NCBI RefSeq assembly: GCF_009696005.1
Contig: NZ_VUMV01000006.1
Coordinates: forward strand, 1 to 64,000
Origin: Bilifractor porci
GTDB lineage: Bacteria; Bacillota; Clostridia; Lachnospirales; Lachnospiraceae
Length of the DNA stretch: 64,000 bases
Direction of reading: 5' to 3'
Positions 8,846-16,824 of the stretch are shown here, piece by piece. The position numbers and the translations under genes are program-made. The notes beneath the pieces were generated by a model. That model was not told where the DNA came from. It did no database searches and worked only from the letters and a program-made list of their open reading frames with translations. How positions within the stretch are numbered: position 1 is the first letter of the stretch; each line of letters begins with the position of its first letter.

Positions 8846-9580
8846 ATGCAGAAGGACGGCGGAGAGCAGGTGGAAATGAAAAAAGAAATTCTGGAGGCGT
8901 TCCAGATCTGTGATTCAACTTTTCCAATCGGAACCTTTAATCACTCGTTTGGGATGGAAAATTATCTGTTCCGGCGGGTGATCCGGAAAGCGCCGCAGTT
9001 TCGGGAATGGCTGGAAAATTATTACCGGTCTCAGTTTCGGTACGGAGAGGGTCTACTGGTTCTTCTCTGCTGCCGGGCTATGGAAAAGGATGCAGAAGAG
9101 AATACAAAGGAGGATCTGCTCCGCTATGACGATCTGATCACCAAATCCGTGGCTGCTGCAGAGACAAGGGAAGGAACCCGGATGATTGCCGCGCAGATGC
9201 TTATTCTGATCCGGAAAATTTACGGAGACACGATCCCCCTGCTGAACTGGTACGCGGAACAGACGGATAGCGGGCATGCCTACGGCAATCCGGCCATTGC
9301 CTTTTCCATCTTTGCATATTCCAAAGGCCTTTCATGTGAAGAAGCATTTAACCTGTATGGGTATAGTGTGGCGTCTACGCTTGTTCAGAACGCGGTACGC
9401 TCTGTTCCGCTGGGACAAAGAGAAGGCCAGGTGATCCTGCACGATGTGATACAGCTGATTGCGGATCTCTATGAAAAAACGGCCGGGCTGGATGAGGACT
9501 CCCTGGGAGCAAATACACCGGGGCTGGAGCTGGCGCAGATCTGCCACGAGACGCAGGAGGCCAGACTGTTTATGTCCTGA
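8846..9580 (+). CDS. ureF: Urease accessory protein UreF
   Basis: UreF (244 residues) acts with UreD and UreG on apo-urease and gates nickel and carbon dioxide delivery. The motif ICDSTFPIGTFNHSFGMENYL near the N-terminus and TLVQNAVRSVPLGQREGQVIL in the C-terminal half are UreF signatures, as is the all-helical character. The start is uncertain: the ATG at 8846 is preceded by AAAGGAAG, while a second ATG at 8876 would give the more usual short N-terminus. The gene is followed by a 126-bp gap to ureG in which I see nothing. Confidence 0.93.
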   Translation: MQKDGGEQVEMKKEILEAFQICDSTFPIGTFNHSFGMENYLFRRVIRKAPQFREWLENYYRSQFRYGEGLLVLLCCRAMEKDAEENTKEDLLRYDDLITKSVAAAETREGTRMIAAQMLILIRKIYGDTIPLLNWYAEQTDSGHAYGNPAIAFSIFAYSKGLSCEEAFNLYGYSVASTLVQNAVRSVPLGQREGQVILHDVIQLIADLYEKTAGLDEDSLGANTPGLELAQICHETQEARLFMS

Positions 9581-9706
9581 GAGGCAGCTCTCCGGCGAAA
9601 CACAGGGGAAGGAAACGGCAGGAGGCACGAGGAAACTGCGGGAGAAGGATGGCTGCGGGACCGCCGGAAAAAAGACGGGCCGCGGGCATAAAGAAAGGAA
9701 AAAACC

Positions 9707-10327
9707 ATGAAAAGAGCAGTCAGAATCGGGGTCGGCGGGCCGGTCGGATCCGGCAAGACCCAGCTGATTGAAAGACTCACCAGAAGGCTGAAGGATGAGT
9801 ACAGCATGGGAGTCATTACCAATGATATCTATACGAAGTGGGATGCGGAGTATATGGTTTCCCATTCAGTACTGGATGCGGACCGGATTATCGGCGTTGA
9901 GACGGGAGGATGCCCGCACACGGCCATCCGTGAAGACGCGTCCATGAATTTTGCGGCAGTCGATAAGCTGGAAAAGAGATTTAACCACAGCCTGGATCTG
10001 ATTTTTATTGAAAGCGGCGGAGATAATCTGGCGGCTACCTTCAGCCCGGAGCTGGTGGATTTCTCCATTTATATCATAGACTGCGCCGAGGGAGAAAAGA
10101 TACCCGCCAAGGCAGGACAGGGAATGATCAAGTCGGATCTTTTTATTATCAATAAGATTGATCTGGCACCTTACGTGGGGGCAAATCTGGAAAACATGCG
10201 CGCGACCTCCCAGAAGTTCCGGGGAGACGGAAAGTTTGTTTTTACAAACCTGAAGACAGATGAGGGATTGGAAGAGGTTGTGGACTGGCTGAAAAAGGAC
10301 TGCCTTCTGGAAGATCTGGATGCCTGA
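9707..10327 (+). CDS. ureG: Urease accessory protein UreG, GTPase
   Basis: UreG (206 residues) is the SIMIBI-class GTPase that carries nickel to urease. The P-loop GPVGSGKT spans residues 11-18. The nickel-binding Cys-Pro-His motif is at 69-71 ([11 protein letters not shown]). The [15 protein letters not shown] and [13 protein letters not shown] (guanine specificity NKxD) segments are intact. Length is standard. It is 14 bp upstream of ureD. Confidence 0.97.
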   Translation: MKRAVRIGVGGPVGSGKTQLIERLTRRLKDEYSMGVITNDIYTKWDAEYMVSHSVLDADRIIGVETGGCPHTAIREDASMNFAAVDKLEKRFNHSLDLIFIESGGDNLAATFSPELVDFSIYIIDCAEGEKIPAKAGQGMIKSDLFIINKIDLAPYVGANLENMRATSQKFRGDGKFVFTNLKTDEGLEEVVDWLKKDCLLEDLDA

Positions 10328-10341
10328 CCGGAGGAAGCAGA

Positions 10342-11181
10342 ATGAATCAGCGTTATGCCGGAGAAATCCGGCTTGATTTTACAGAACGAAACGGCAGGAC
10401 GGTGGCTTCGACCACCTACAGGCGGGGCAACTCCAGAATTTCCGCCAATATCGCGGAGGCCGGAGAAATCCCCTATTATTTTCTGATCAGCACCGGAGGC
10501 GGATTTACAGAAGGAGAACACTATCTGCAGGAAATTTCTCTGGGAGACCGTACCCATGCGATTCTGACGACACAAACACCGAATTATATCTATAAATGCG
10601 AGGGCGGAAGGCTGACCGTTCAGGATCATCTTGTGACAATCGGAGAAAACTGTGCGCTGGAGTATTATATCGATGAGACGATTCCCTATGCGCAGGCAAG
10701 ATTCCGGCAGAATACAGAAATCCGGATGGAAAAGGGCTCCAGACTGATCCTGACAGACGGCATTACCTCCGGATGGTCGCCGGATGGAGAAAGCTTTCAG
10801 TACAGGGATGTCGGTTTGAAAACCAGAATTTACATGGAGGGAGAACTGCTGTTCAACGATTTTCTCCTGGTTAATCCGGAAGAGGAAGAAATGCGGACGA
10901 TCGGCTGCTTTGAAGAAGCATCCTGCTATCGTTCTGCGGTTATCATAGACGAGGCGGCGGGGGCAGATATGCTGGAAAAACTGCGGAGCTGCCTTCAGAC
11001 CTGTCCGGAAAATACAGACAGTGTCCGCTTCGGAATGTCTCTGCTGGAACATGGCGGGGTTGTGCTGCGTGTTCTCGGGAAGGATCCGGAAGGCAGTTAT
11101 GATCTGGTTCAGACATGGATCCGGTATTACAGAGAACAGATCATGAAATGGAAACATTTTGAGCTGCGAAAAAACAGATAA
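10342..11181 (+). CDS. ureD: Urease accessory protein UreD (UreH)
   Basis: UreD (279 residues) is the scaffold that binds apo-urease and recruits UreF and UreG. Segments such as ISTGGGFTEGEHYLQEISLG, TTQTPNYIYKCEGG and LLFNDFLLVNPE follow the family pattern (GG..GD....... and the QT..KiYk motif). It is placed last, the order ureABCEFGD being common in Gram-positive bacteria. It completes the operon; no nickel transporter gene is in the window. Confidence 0.93.
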   Translation: MNQRYAGEIRLDFTERNGRTVASTTYRRGNSRISANIAEAGEIPYYFLISTGGGFTEGEHYLQEISLGDRTHAILTTQTPNYIYKCEGGRLTVQDHLVTIGENCALEYYIDETIPYAQARFRQNTEIRMEKGSRLILTDGITSGWSPDGESFQYRDVGLKTRIYMEGELLFNDFLLVNPEEEEMRTIGCFEEASCYRSAVIIDEAAGADMLEKLRSCLQTCPENTDSVRFGMSLLEHGGVVLRVLGKDPEGSYDLVQTWIRYYREQIMKWKHFELRKNR

Positions 11182-11234
11182 GATACCGGTATCGGAAGAA
11201 GGGTACCTCTTCTAGCTAGAAAAAAGCAAATAAT

Positions 11235-11248
11235 TTGATTGTAATCAA
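11235..11248. promoter_or_regulatory. Small palindrome, possible operator
   Basis: TTGATT-GT-AATCAA is a perfect inverted repeat with a 2-bp centre, 86 bp upstream of the small unknown gene at 11334. It may be a regulator site; no promoter pair could be fixed around it. Confidence 0.3.
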
Positions 11249-11333
11249 TGAATTGTCGGCAAATATCGGTTACTCTTAAGCCGCAGGGAAAAGAAAGAAC
11301 CTGCGAAATCATAAAAAACAGGAGGAACCGAAG

Positions 11334-11606
11334 ATGAGACTTTCCAATATCAGTGATGTAAAAGGTTTTTTTGATCTGATCGACAGTTGCAGCGGCAGTG
11401 TTTATCTGGTAACTCCGCGCGGTGACAAATTGAATCTGAAATCAAAGCTGGCTCAGTACTATTCCCTGGCGAATATCTTCACGGGAGAGAACGGCACCAT
11501 TTCAGACGTTACACTTAGCGTTCCGAATCCCGATGACGCCGTAAAATTTATGGAGTTCATGATCAACGGAGAAGGTGAAGCGGTAAGAACAACAAAAACT
11601 GCATAA
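11334..11606 (+). CDS. Conserved small protein of unknown function
   Basis: This is a 90-residue, probably cytoplasmic protein with no signal peptide or membrane segment. It begins MRLSNISDVKGFFDLIDSC and contains a charged stretch RGDKLNLKSKLAQYYSLANIF and an acidic middle. AGGAGG lies 8 nt before the ATG, and a strong terminator follows at 11688-11748, so it is very likely a real single-gene unit. I have a vague memory of similar short proteins in Lachnospiraceae but cannot name a function. It sits between the urease operon and the fatty-acid cluster, and nothing ties it to either. Confidence 0.7.
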   Translation: MRLSNISDVKGFFDLIDSCSGSVYLVTPRGDKLNLKSKLAQYYSLANIFTGENGTISDVTLSVPNPDDAVKFMEFMINGEGEAVRTTKTA

Positions 11607-11687
11607 CCGTTTTGCTGTGAACCGGGTTGCCAGCCGGCCCTCCATGAATATTGTTCCGATATTCGGATCTGTTATCATTACAGAATG

Positions 11688-11748
11688 AAAAGGACTGTGG
11701 TTCCAAATACAGGATTCGTTTTCTGTCGGCGGAACCGCAGTCTTTTTT
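11688..11748 (+). terminator. Intrinsic terminator after the small unknown gene
   Basis: A 17-bp imperfect stem pairs 11688-11704 with 11731-11747 (core GACTGTGGTTCC against GGAACCGCAGTC) and ends in a T-run. It separates the upstream unit from the fatty-acid operon. Confidence 0.85.
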
Positions 11749-11752
11749 CAAA

Positions 11753-11849
11753 TATTTAGTTAAAATTATTTATATTTATATCTTGACACAAATAGGACTC
11801 TTGCGTATTATTATCTCGATAAATTTAGGAAATAATTATTAACTAAATA
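11753..11849 (+). promoter_or_regulatory. Inverted repeats flanking the fatty-acid operon promoter
   Basis: TATTTAGTTAAAATTATTT at 11753-11771 recurs in inverted form at 11830-11849 (AAATAATTATTAACTAAATA) with only one or two differences. The two copies bracket the promoter at 11783-11811. They may be operators for the MarR-family protein encoded at 21845-22375. Confidence 0.45.
11783..11811 (+). promoter_or_regulatory. Promoter of the fatty-acid synthesis operon
   Basis: A consensus TTGACA (11783-11788), exactly 17 nt of spacer and TATTAT (11806-11811) precede acpP by about 50 bp. Confidence 0.8.
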
Positions 11850-11861
11850 AGGAGAGAAAAA

Positions 11862-12095
11862 ATGACTTTTGATAAAGTGAAAGAAATTATAATTGATACC
11901 CTGAATTTCGATGCGGATGAGATTAAGCCGGAATCTGATTTTTTTAAGGATCTGAAAGCGGATTCTCTGGACGTCGTTGAACTGATGATGGCAGTGGAGG
12001 AAAATTTCGGTGTGACGATTCCGGATGAGGAGCTGCCGAATCTGCACACAGTAGAGAGTGTTGTGAAATATATTGACGAGCATCCGGCCGCGTAA
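11862..12095 (+). CDS. acpP: Acyl carrier protein
   Basis: The 77-residue acidic protein carries growing acyl chains on a phosphopantetheine attached to Ser35 in the motif ADSLDVVELMM. Helix I with FDKVKEIIIDTL, the SDFFKDLKADSLD loop and the C-terminal VESVVKYIDEH match canonical ACP. AAGGAGAG is positioned 9 nt before the ATG. It is the first gene of the cluster, directly behind a consensus promoter, fitting the high abundance of ACP. A GC-rich hairpin follows it at 12100-12138. Confidence 0.97.
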   Translation: MTFDKVKEIIIDTLNFDADEIKPESDFFKDLKADSLDVVELMMAVEENFGVTIPDEELPNLHTVESVVKYIDEHPAA

Positions 12096-12099
12096 ACAC

Positions 12100-12138
12100 G
12101 CAGGCGGAGGAGAAGAAACGGATGGTTTCTCCGCCTGC
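12100..12138 (+). other. GC-rich hairpin between acpP and accB
   Basis: GCAGGCGGAG (12100-12109) pairs perfectly with CTCCGCCTGC (12129-12138), with an inner GAAAC/GTTTC stem. There is no T-run, so it is more likely a 3'-end stabiliser or partial attenuator that raises acpP over downstream genes. Confidence 0.5.
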
Positions 12139-12208
12139 CGGATGAAACAGGAAAACGGATGGTTATGCTTCCTCTCTGCACTCGGCAGGGGAGGCAAAGG
12201 GAGAAAGA

Positions 12209-12757
12209 ATGGAACAGGAAAAAGAAACCGGGCTGACGGTGGAAGAGATCTGTCAGATGATGAAAACTTTTGATCAGTCTTCTCTGCAGTCTTTCCTCTA
12301 TCAGAGGGAAGGCGAAAAACTGAAAATGAGCAGAAGACCCGGTGGCGCGGAAGAGATATCCGGCGGCACAGGCCATGGAGCTCCGTTCTCCGGGGAGACG
12401 GGAGAGAAAGAGAAAGATAGGATTCCTGAGACGGCTGACCGGACAGAGGGGGCTTCATCCCCGGCAGGGAAAGAGAAAATTCTGCCGCCGCAGGAGGATG
12501 CCCGCCTGAAAGTGGTCAGAGCCCCGCTGGCCGGAGTTTTCTACCGTGCGCCGAAGCCGGGAGAAGCCCCCTATGTGCAGGAGGGTCAGACTGTTAAAAA
12601 AGGAGAAACTCTCGGCCTTATGGAGGCCATGAAACTGATCAACGAGATTCCCTCTCCCTGCGACGGGGTGGTGCGGGAGATTGCCGCGGAGGATGGATCC
12701 TTTGCGGAATTTAATGCCGTCCTGATGACCATTGAGGAGAACGGGAAAGATGTTTAA
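12209..12757 (+). CDS. accB: Biotin carboxyl carrier protein of acetyl-CoA carboxylase
   Basis: The 182-residue BCCP carries carboxybiotin between AccC and the carboxyltransferase. The biotinylated lysine is Lys142 in the EAMKL motif. The C-terminal biotinyl domain (about 100-178) has the usual APLAGVFYRAP entry and the hammerhead-thumb segment. The N-terminal part (1-35) is the short helix found in AccB. Between them is a 60-residue hydrophilic linker rich in Glu, Gly and Pro. The stop overlaps the accC start by 8 nt. Confidence 0.95.
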   Translation: MEQEKETGLTVEEICQMMKTFDQSSLQSFLYQREGEKLKMSRRPGGAEEISGGTGHGAPFSGETGEKEKDRIPETADRTEGASSPAGKEKILPPQEDARLKVVRAPLAGVFYRAPKPGEAPYVQEGQTVKKGETLGLMEAMKLINEIPSPCDGVVREIAAEDGSFAEFNAVLMTIEENGKDV

Positions 12758-14129
12758 GCGGATTCTGATTGCGAACAGGGGAGAGATTGCCATGCGGATT
12801 CTCCGCTGCTGTCAGGAGATGGGAATTGAGACGGTTCTGGCCTGTTCCGCCGAAGACATGGACTCACTCCCGGCGCAGTTTGCCACAAAACGGGTCTGCA
12901 TCGGTCCTCCCGCGGCAGCAAAAAGCTATCTGAATCCGGAGGCTGTTGTTCAGGCAGCCATCTCGTTTCAGTGTGAGGCGGTTCATCCCGGATATGGATT
13001 CCTTTCGGAGAATGCGGATTTTGCCAGTCTCTGTGAAGAACATGGAATACTGTTCATCGGACCGTCTTCGGAGATGATCCGGATGATGGGCGACAAGCAG
13101 TCTGCCCGTGCGCTGATGAAAAAGCACGGAGTCCCTGTTGTTCCGGGTTCCGACGGGATTCTGAAGGACTGGAAGGAGGCTGCGGAGATCGCACGCAAAG
13201 TCGGATATCCGGTTTTGCTGAAGGCGACCGCCGGAGGCGGAGGCAGAGGCATGCGCACCGCCTATGATGAGTCTGAAATTCAGAGCGCCTATGAGAGCGC
13301 GCAGGCAGAAGCACTCTCTGCCTTTGGAGACGGCTCGCTGTATCTGGAAAAGCTGATCCTGCATCCGCATCATATCGAGGTTCAGATTCTGGGGGACAGC
13401 CGGGGACACATTGTTCACCTTGGGGAGAGGGACTGCTCCCTGCAGAGGCGAAACCAGAAGCTCCTGGAAGAAGCCCCGGCAAGAATTTTGAAACCCCGTC
13501 AGCGGGAAGCTCTTCACAGGGCGGCGCTGCGTGCCGCGAAAGCGGTGCATTACCGGAGCGCGGGTACAGTGGAATTTGTGCTGGACCGGGAGGGAAACTT
13601 CTATTTTATTGAGATGAACACCCGGATTCAGGTGGAACATCCGGTCACAGAAATGATTACCGGGGTCGATCTGATCCGGGAGCAGATCCGGATTGCGGCC
13701 GGGCTGGAGCTGTCGTGCAGACAGAGTGACATTTCTTTTTCGGGTCATGCGATTGAGTGCAGAATCAATGCGGAGAATCCGGCAAAAGGCTTTGCACCCT
13801 GCCCGGGGGATATTTCTTTTCTTCATTTTCCGGCCGGTAAAGGAGTCCGTGTGGAGAGTGCCCTCTACAACGGGAGCAGGGTAAGCCCCTGGTACGATTC
13901 TATGATAGCAAAGGTGATTGTCCATGCTCCCGGAAGGCTGGAGGCCATCCGCAAAATGCGGGTGGCGCTGGAAGAAATGACAGTGGAAGGAATCGACACC
14001 AATCTGGAGTTTCTGTATCTCCTCATGTTTAATCCGGATTATCTTTCCGGCCATGTGGATACAGGGTTTCTGGAAAAGGACGCGGAGGCAATTATCCGCT
14101 GGGGAGAGGAAAGCAGAAAGAAGGCGTAG
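12750..14129 (+). CDS. accC: Biotin carboxylase subunit of acetyl-CoA carboxylase
   Basis: The 459-residue ATP-grasp enzyme carboxylates biotin on AccB using ATP and bicarbonate. The N-terminus FKRILIANRGEIAMRILR, the glycine-rich ATP loop TAGGGGRGMR, the RDCSLQRRNQKLLEEAPA segment and EMNTRIQVEHPVTE are all intact. The start at 12750 was chosen because the family begins at this Met and AGGAG lies 10 nt before it; an in-frame TTG at 12732 would add six residues. It overlaps accB by 8 nt and sits 6 bp before accDA. Confidence 0.97.
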   Translation: MFKRILIANRGEIAMRILRCCQEMGIETVLACSAEDMDSLPAQFATKRVCIGPPAAAKSYLNPEAVVQAAISFQCEAVHPGYGFLSENADFASLCEEHGILFIGPSSEMIRMMGDKQSARALMKKHGVPVVPGSDGILKDWKEAAEIARKVGYPVLLKATAGGGGRGMRTAYDESEIQSAYESAQAEALSAFGDGSLYLEKLILHPHHIEVQILGDSRGHIVHLGERDCSLQRRNQKLLEEAPARILKPRQREALHRAALRAAKAVHYRSAGTVEFVLDREGNFYFIEMNTRIQVEHPVTEMITGVDLIREQIRIAAGLELSCRQSDISFSGHAIECRINAENPAKGFAPCPGDISFLHFPAGKGVRVESALYNGSRVSPWYDSMIAKVIVHAPGRLEAIRKMRVALEEMTVEGIDTNLEFLYLLMFNPDYLSGHVDTGFLEKDAEAIIRWGEESRKKA

Positions 14130-14135
14130 GAATCC

Positions 14136-15788
14136 ATGGAAGCGGAAAAGACGGAAAACAGGTTTTCGGAAAAACGGGAGACCCTGCTTTCTTATCAGAA
14201 GCTCAGGGAAAAGCGTTCGGTCCATCACCGGACCGGAAGCTGGCTGCGGCTTGTTCTGGACAAGGGAAGCTTTCAGGAGCTGTTTACGGATATACGGACG
14301 AAGGATCCGCTTCACTTTCCCGGCTATCAGAAAAAACTGGAAGAAAACAGCATCCGGGCAGAGGCTTCCGATGCCTGTACAGCTGGACTGGGAACCATCG
14401 AAGGCATACCGGTGATCGCCGCGGAACTCAGCAGATTTTTTCTGATGGGAAGTATGGGAACGGCGGCCGGAGAGAAGCTGGCGGCATCGGCGGAAGAGGC
14501 TGACCGGAGGAAGATCCCGCTCCTCATCTTTTCCGCCAGCGGGGGCGCGCGGATGCAGGAAGGCATGTTCTCCCTTCTGCAGATGGCTAAGACAAGCGCG
14601 GCGGTGCAGCGGCTTCGGGATCACGGCGGCTTTTATATCTCGGTTCTGACAAATCCGACGACAGGGGGTGTAAGCGCCAGCTACGCGAACCTGGGAGATA
14701 TTATCCTGGCCCAGCCGGGCGCGCTCATCGGGTTTGCGGGTCCCCGTGTCATCGAACAGACGATCGGGGAAAAGCTGCCGGAGGGGTTTCAGCGGGCTGA
14801 GTTCCAGCTGGAACATGGCTTTACCGATCGGGTTGTTCCGGAGGGCAGGATGCGGCAGGAAATCGCTTCTCTGCTGCGGATGCATACGGGGAAAGCCGCA
14901 AACAGGCGCTTCGCGGAAGCTGATTTTGACCCGGAGAGTGAGGCCTTTTCAGATTCTCCGGAGAACGAAAACCCGGAATCCGGCCTGCTTCATCCGTATG
15001 ACAGGGTGCAGCTGGCAAGGGACAAGGCAAGACCCAGAATTTCAGCGTTTATCGACAGTTTGTTTGACTGCTTTACCGAGCTGTGCGGAGACCGTCTGGG
15101 CGGGGAGGATCCCGCCATGCTGGGCGGAATCGCGTATTTTCACGGGATTCCGGTGACGGTGCTGGGGCACCGGAAGGGGCGGGACCTTCAGAGCAGCCTG
15201 GCCTGTCATTTCGGCATGCCCGGACCGGAGGGCTACCGGAAAGCCCTTCGGATCATGCGGCAGGCGGAAAAATTTCATCGTCCGGTCATCACTTTTATTG
15301 ACACTCCCGGCGCCTATCCGGGAAAAGAAGCGGAAGAGAACGGGCAGAGCACGGCCATTGCGGAAAACCTTGCTGCTATGAGCGTGCTCCGCACACCGGT
15401 CATCTCAGTGGTTCTCGGAGAGGGGAGCAGCGGCGGGGCCCTCGCCATAGGAGTGGCGGATCAGGTCTGGATGCTGGAAAACGCCGTCTATTCGGTTTTA
15501 TCTCCGGAAGGGTTTGCCAGTATTCTGTGGAAGGATTCTTCACGAAGCGCAGAAGCATGCCGTCTGATGCATATGACTGCGCAGGATCTTGCCCGTGATC
15601 ACCTGATTGACGCGGTTATTCCGGAAGCGGAGGGAGGAATCCAGAAGAATATGCACCCGACGGTGGATGTACTGGACAGGATGCTGTGCAAGGAGCTGAA
15701 AAGGCTGTGCAGTCTCCCGGAAGAGATTCTTCTGGAGGAGCGGTATCAGAAATACAGAGTTGCAGAAGGAGAAATGCGGCCGGTATGA
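14136..15788 (+). CDS. accDA: Acetyl-CoA carboxylase carboxyltransferase, AccD-AccA fusion lacking the zinc ribbon
   Basis: This 550-residue protein fuses the beta (AccD, about 1-265) and alpha (AccA, about 284-550) halves of the carboxyltransferase that moves CO2 from carboxybiotin to acetyl-CoA. The beta crotonase core has SGGARMQEG (136-143) and NPTTGGVSASYA (173-184). The alpha core has YDRVQLARD (288-296), FIDTPGAYPG (387-396) and GEGSSGG (428-434). AccD normally opens with a four-cysteine zinc ribbon. Here residues 1-48 contain no cysteine at all, yet the HHRTGSWLRLVLDKGSF segment that follows the ribbon in AccD is recognisable. So the metal site is lost or was never present. Fused forms are known in some Firmicutes. 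The stop overlaps the fabH start (ATGA). Confidence 0.93.
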   Translation: MEAEKTENRFSEKRETLLSYQKLREKRSVHHRTGSWLRLVLDKGSFQELFTDIRTKDPLHFPGYQKKLEENSIRAEASDACTAGLGTIEGIPVIAAELSRFFLMGSMGTAAGEKLAASAEEADRRKIPLLIFSASGGARMQEGMFSLLQMAKTSAAVQRLRDHGGFYISVLTNPTTGGVSASYANLGDIILAQPGALIGFAGPRVIEQTIGEKLPEGFQRAEFQLEHGFTDRVVPEGRMRQEIASLLRMHTGKAANRRFAEADFDPESEAFSDSPENENPESGLLHPYDRVQLARDKARPRISAFIDSLFDCFTELCGDRLGGEDPAMLGGIAYFHGIPVTVLGHRKGRDLQSSLACHFGMPGPEGYRKALRIMRQAEKFHRPVITFIDTPGAYPGKEAEENGQSTAIAENLAAMSVLRTPVISVVLGEGSSGGALAIGVADQVWMLENAVYSVLSPEGFASILWKDSSRSAEACRLMHMTAQDLARDHLIDAVIPEAEGGIQKNMHPTVDVLDRMLCKELKRLCSLPEEILLEERYQKYRVAEGEMRPV

Positions 15789-16795
15789 GCGGAATTCAGA
15801 TTATCGGAATGGGACACGCCGTTCCGTCCGTCTGTGTGACAAATACAGATTTGAAAAAGGTGATGGAAACTTCAGAGGAGTGGATCCGGACAAGAACAGG
15901 GATCTGCGAGAGGAGGTTCTGCGGAGAGGGAGAATCCCTTGTTACGCTGGCTGTGCGCGCGTCAGAGGAAGCGATTGCCTCATCGGGAGTCCGGAAAGAG
16001 AAAATCTGTCTGGTCATCACTGCCACCGTAACGCCTGATTACCAGGTTCCTTCCACCTCCTGTCTGGTTCAGGAAAAGCTGGGGCTGCCGTCCGGCATTC
16101 CGGCGTTTGATCTTAATGCCGCCTGTTCGGGATTTGTTTACGGTCTTTCTCTGGTGCAGGCGCTTCTTCCGGAAAACGGATTCGCCCTGCTGATCGGGGC
16201 GGAGCAACTCTCACGCATGCTGGATTTCTCGGACCGCTCCACTGCCGTTTTGTTCGGGGACGGGGCGGCGGCAGCGGTGCTGCAGAAAAAAGCCGGCGTG
16301 GTTTTTTATTCCCATCTGGCGGCGGACGGAAACAGGAATGCCCTTTGGGCGGCATCCGCGCCCGCAAACAGGCTCCCTGCGTGGAAAAATGCGGCTCCGC
16401 AGGAAGAAGAGGAAACGGCAGGGGGAGAACCGGAAGATACCGGAAAATATAAAATTCACATGGATGGCCGCGCGGTTTTCCGGTTTGCGGTCCGTGCTCT
16501 TTCGGAGGAACTGCGGGAACTGGAGAAGCAGAGCGGAATCCCGGCGGAGGAAATAGACCAGATCGTCTGCCATCAGGCAAATCAGAGAATCCTGGACTAT
16601 GTCCGAAAGGAGAGAGGACTTCCGGAGGAGAAATTCTACCGGAACCTGGATCGGTACGGAAACACGTCCGGGGCAAGCATTCCGCTGGCGCTCTATGATC
16701 TTTGGAGCGCAGGAAACCTGGAACCGGGAACCAGGATTTTCTGTATCGGGTTCGGCGCGGGTCTTACCTGGGCCGGAGCCTGTCTGACATTTTAG
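15785..16795 (+). CDS. fabH: Beta-ketoacyl-ACP synthase III
   Basis: FabH (336 residues) condenses an acyl-CoA primer with malonyl-ACP to start chain synthesis. The catalytic triad is visible as Cys114 (NAACSGF), His263 (CHQANQRI) and Asn293 (GNTSGAS). The N-terminus SGIQIIGMGHAVP and the TRTGICERR segment are typical. The ATG at 15785 overlaps the accDA stop by 4 nt and fits the family length; the frame is open further upstream but those residues are only accDA read in another frame. A Glu/Gly-rich insertion lies near 205-222. Confidence 0.96.
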   Translation: MSGIQIIGMGHAVPSVCVTNTDLKKVMETSEEWIRTRTGICERRFCGEGESLVTLAVRASEEAIASSGVRKEKICLVITATVTPDYQVPSTSCLVQEKLGLPSGIPAFDLNAACSGFVYGLSLVQALLPENGFALLIGAEQLSRMLDFSDRSTAVLFGDGAAAAVLQKKAGVVFYSHLAADGNRNALWAASAPANRLPAWKNAAPQEEEETAGGEPEDTGKYKIHMDGRAVFRFAVRALSEELRELEKQSGIPAEEIDQIVCHQANQRILDYVRKERGLPEEKFYRNLDRYGNTSGASIPLALYDLWSAGNLEPGTRIFCIGFGAGLTWAGACLTF

Positions 16796-16824
16796 CTGTT
16801 AACGGCGCGGAAGGAGAAAATAAG

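Noticed and set aside
12864-14885. A 673-codon minus-strand frame across accC and accDA.
   Set aside because: It is a shadow of two well-supported genes with no recognisable protein features.
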